Below, in pieces: positions 59,686 to 59,768 of a stretch of 59,768 bases of DNA. A model generated the notes under the pieces. It was not told the DNA's origin. It searched no databases and was given only the letters and a program-made list of their open reading frames with translations. A program made the translations under genes and the position numbers. Position 1 is the first letter of the stretch; each line of letters opens with the position of its first letter. The DNA is from Candidatus Saccharibacteria bacterium UBA3218 (GTDB lineage: Bacteria > Patescibacteriota > Saccharimonadia > Saccharimonadales > Saccharimonadaceae), in NCBI GenBank assembly GCA_002363125.1, contig DEWE01000010.1:1-59768 (forward strand), given 5' to 3'.

Positions 59686-59768
59686 TTTAGTTCCTCTATA
59701 CTACCATTAATATCATCTAGAGCCCGGTGATTTTCTGGTTTGATAAATTTCTTGTTTAGTGCTTCTTC
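59661..59768 (-). CDS. orn: Oligoribonuclease, C-terminal end only (runs off the window)
   Basis: The last 35 codons, ending FIKPENHRALDDINGSIEELKWYLTFLK and TAA. HRALDDI-SIEELK-Y matches the end of oligoribonuclease/DnaQ-type 3'-5' exonucleases, where the His and Asp are the last catalytic pair. The gene overlaps the YjbR-like start by 25 bp. The rest lies to the right. Confidence 0.75.
   Translation of the reverse strand, partial: EEALNKKFIKPENHRALDDINGSIEELKWYLTFLK

Noticed and set aside
1..59768. CRISPR arrays, insertion sequences with transposase, prophage
   Set aside because: No regularly spaced direct repeats, transposase, integrase or phage structural genes were seen.

Overview
The window reads as one chromosomal segment of a streamlined Patescibacteria/CPR bacterium, most likely Candidatus Saccharibacteria (TM7). 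This is inferred from content, not from a database search: dense information-processing genes with almost no biosynthesis, a threonyl-tRNA synthetase without a TGS domain, a long IleRS with a variant HIGH motif, a VirD4-like ATPase plus a VirB2/TrbC-like pilin, LPxTG-type surface proteins, and small DUF and membrane proteins typical of the group. TGA is used as a stop (e.g. mutM, mscS), so the code is standard. Base composition is moderately AT-rich, broken by short GC-rich palindromic islands.

Layout. 1-9.7 kb: gyrA, gyrB, a cysteine desulfurase converging on an IscU-type scaffold, and a large VirD4/TraD-like ATPase. 9.7-14.7 kb: RNA-rich block with an unexplained transcript region, tmRNA (ssrA), a candidate small RNA, yifB/comM, infC (non-AUG start)-rpmI-rplT-rpmB, and RNase P RNA. 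14.7-25.4 kb: a Nudix-RNase H fusion behind a foldable leader, M50 protease, miaA, thrS, an FNT-family channel, tRNA-Val, DUF362, a membrane GT2, HdeD-like protein and tRNA-Thr. 25.4-33.5 kb: an EEP-nuclease pseudogene, DUF3592 protein, Rel/SpoT, parAB, rplU, and a cluster of surface or exported proteins. 33.6-47.4 kb: ileS, mscS, nrdR, ftsZ, ftsA, map, adk, rpsU, tRNA-Asp, rpsT, holA, mutM. 47.4-59.8 kb: a small NrdD-tail-like gene behind NrdR-box-like operators, a RhuM/Fic protein, polA, kinases, a DAG-kinase-like gene, VirB2-like pilin, rpoD, dnaG, mscL and the 3' end of orn.

Three themes stand out. (1) Nine short GC-rich palindromic elements, in at least two recognisable sequence families, each bounded by a different inverted repeat specific to its locus. 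Four lie in frame inside coding regions (gyrA, miaA, polA, DAG kinase), so they resemble Rickettsia palindromic elements. (2) A uniform extended -10 promoter (TGNTATAAT-like) sits 6-10 nt before the ATG of 19 genes, implying widespread leaderless mRNAs. The same box drives ssrA, rnpB and tRNA-Thr. (3) Zinc-ribbon cysteines are missing from both NrdR and DnaG.

All family names rest on motif reading and alignment by eye. Nothing was searched or folded computationally.
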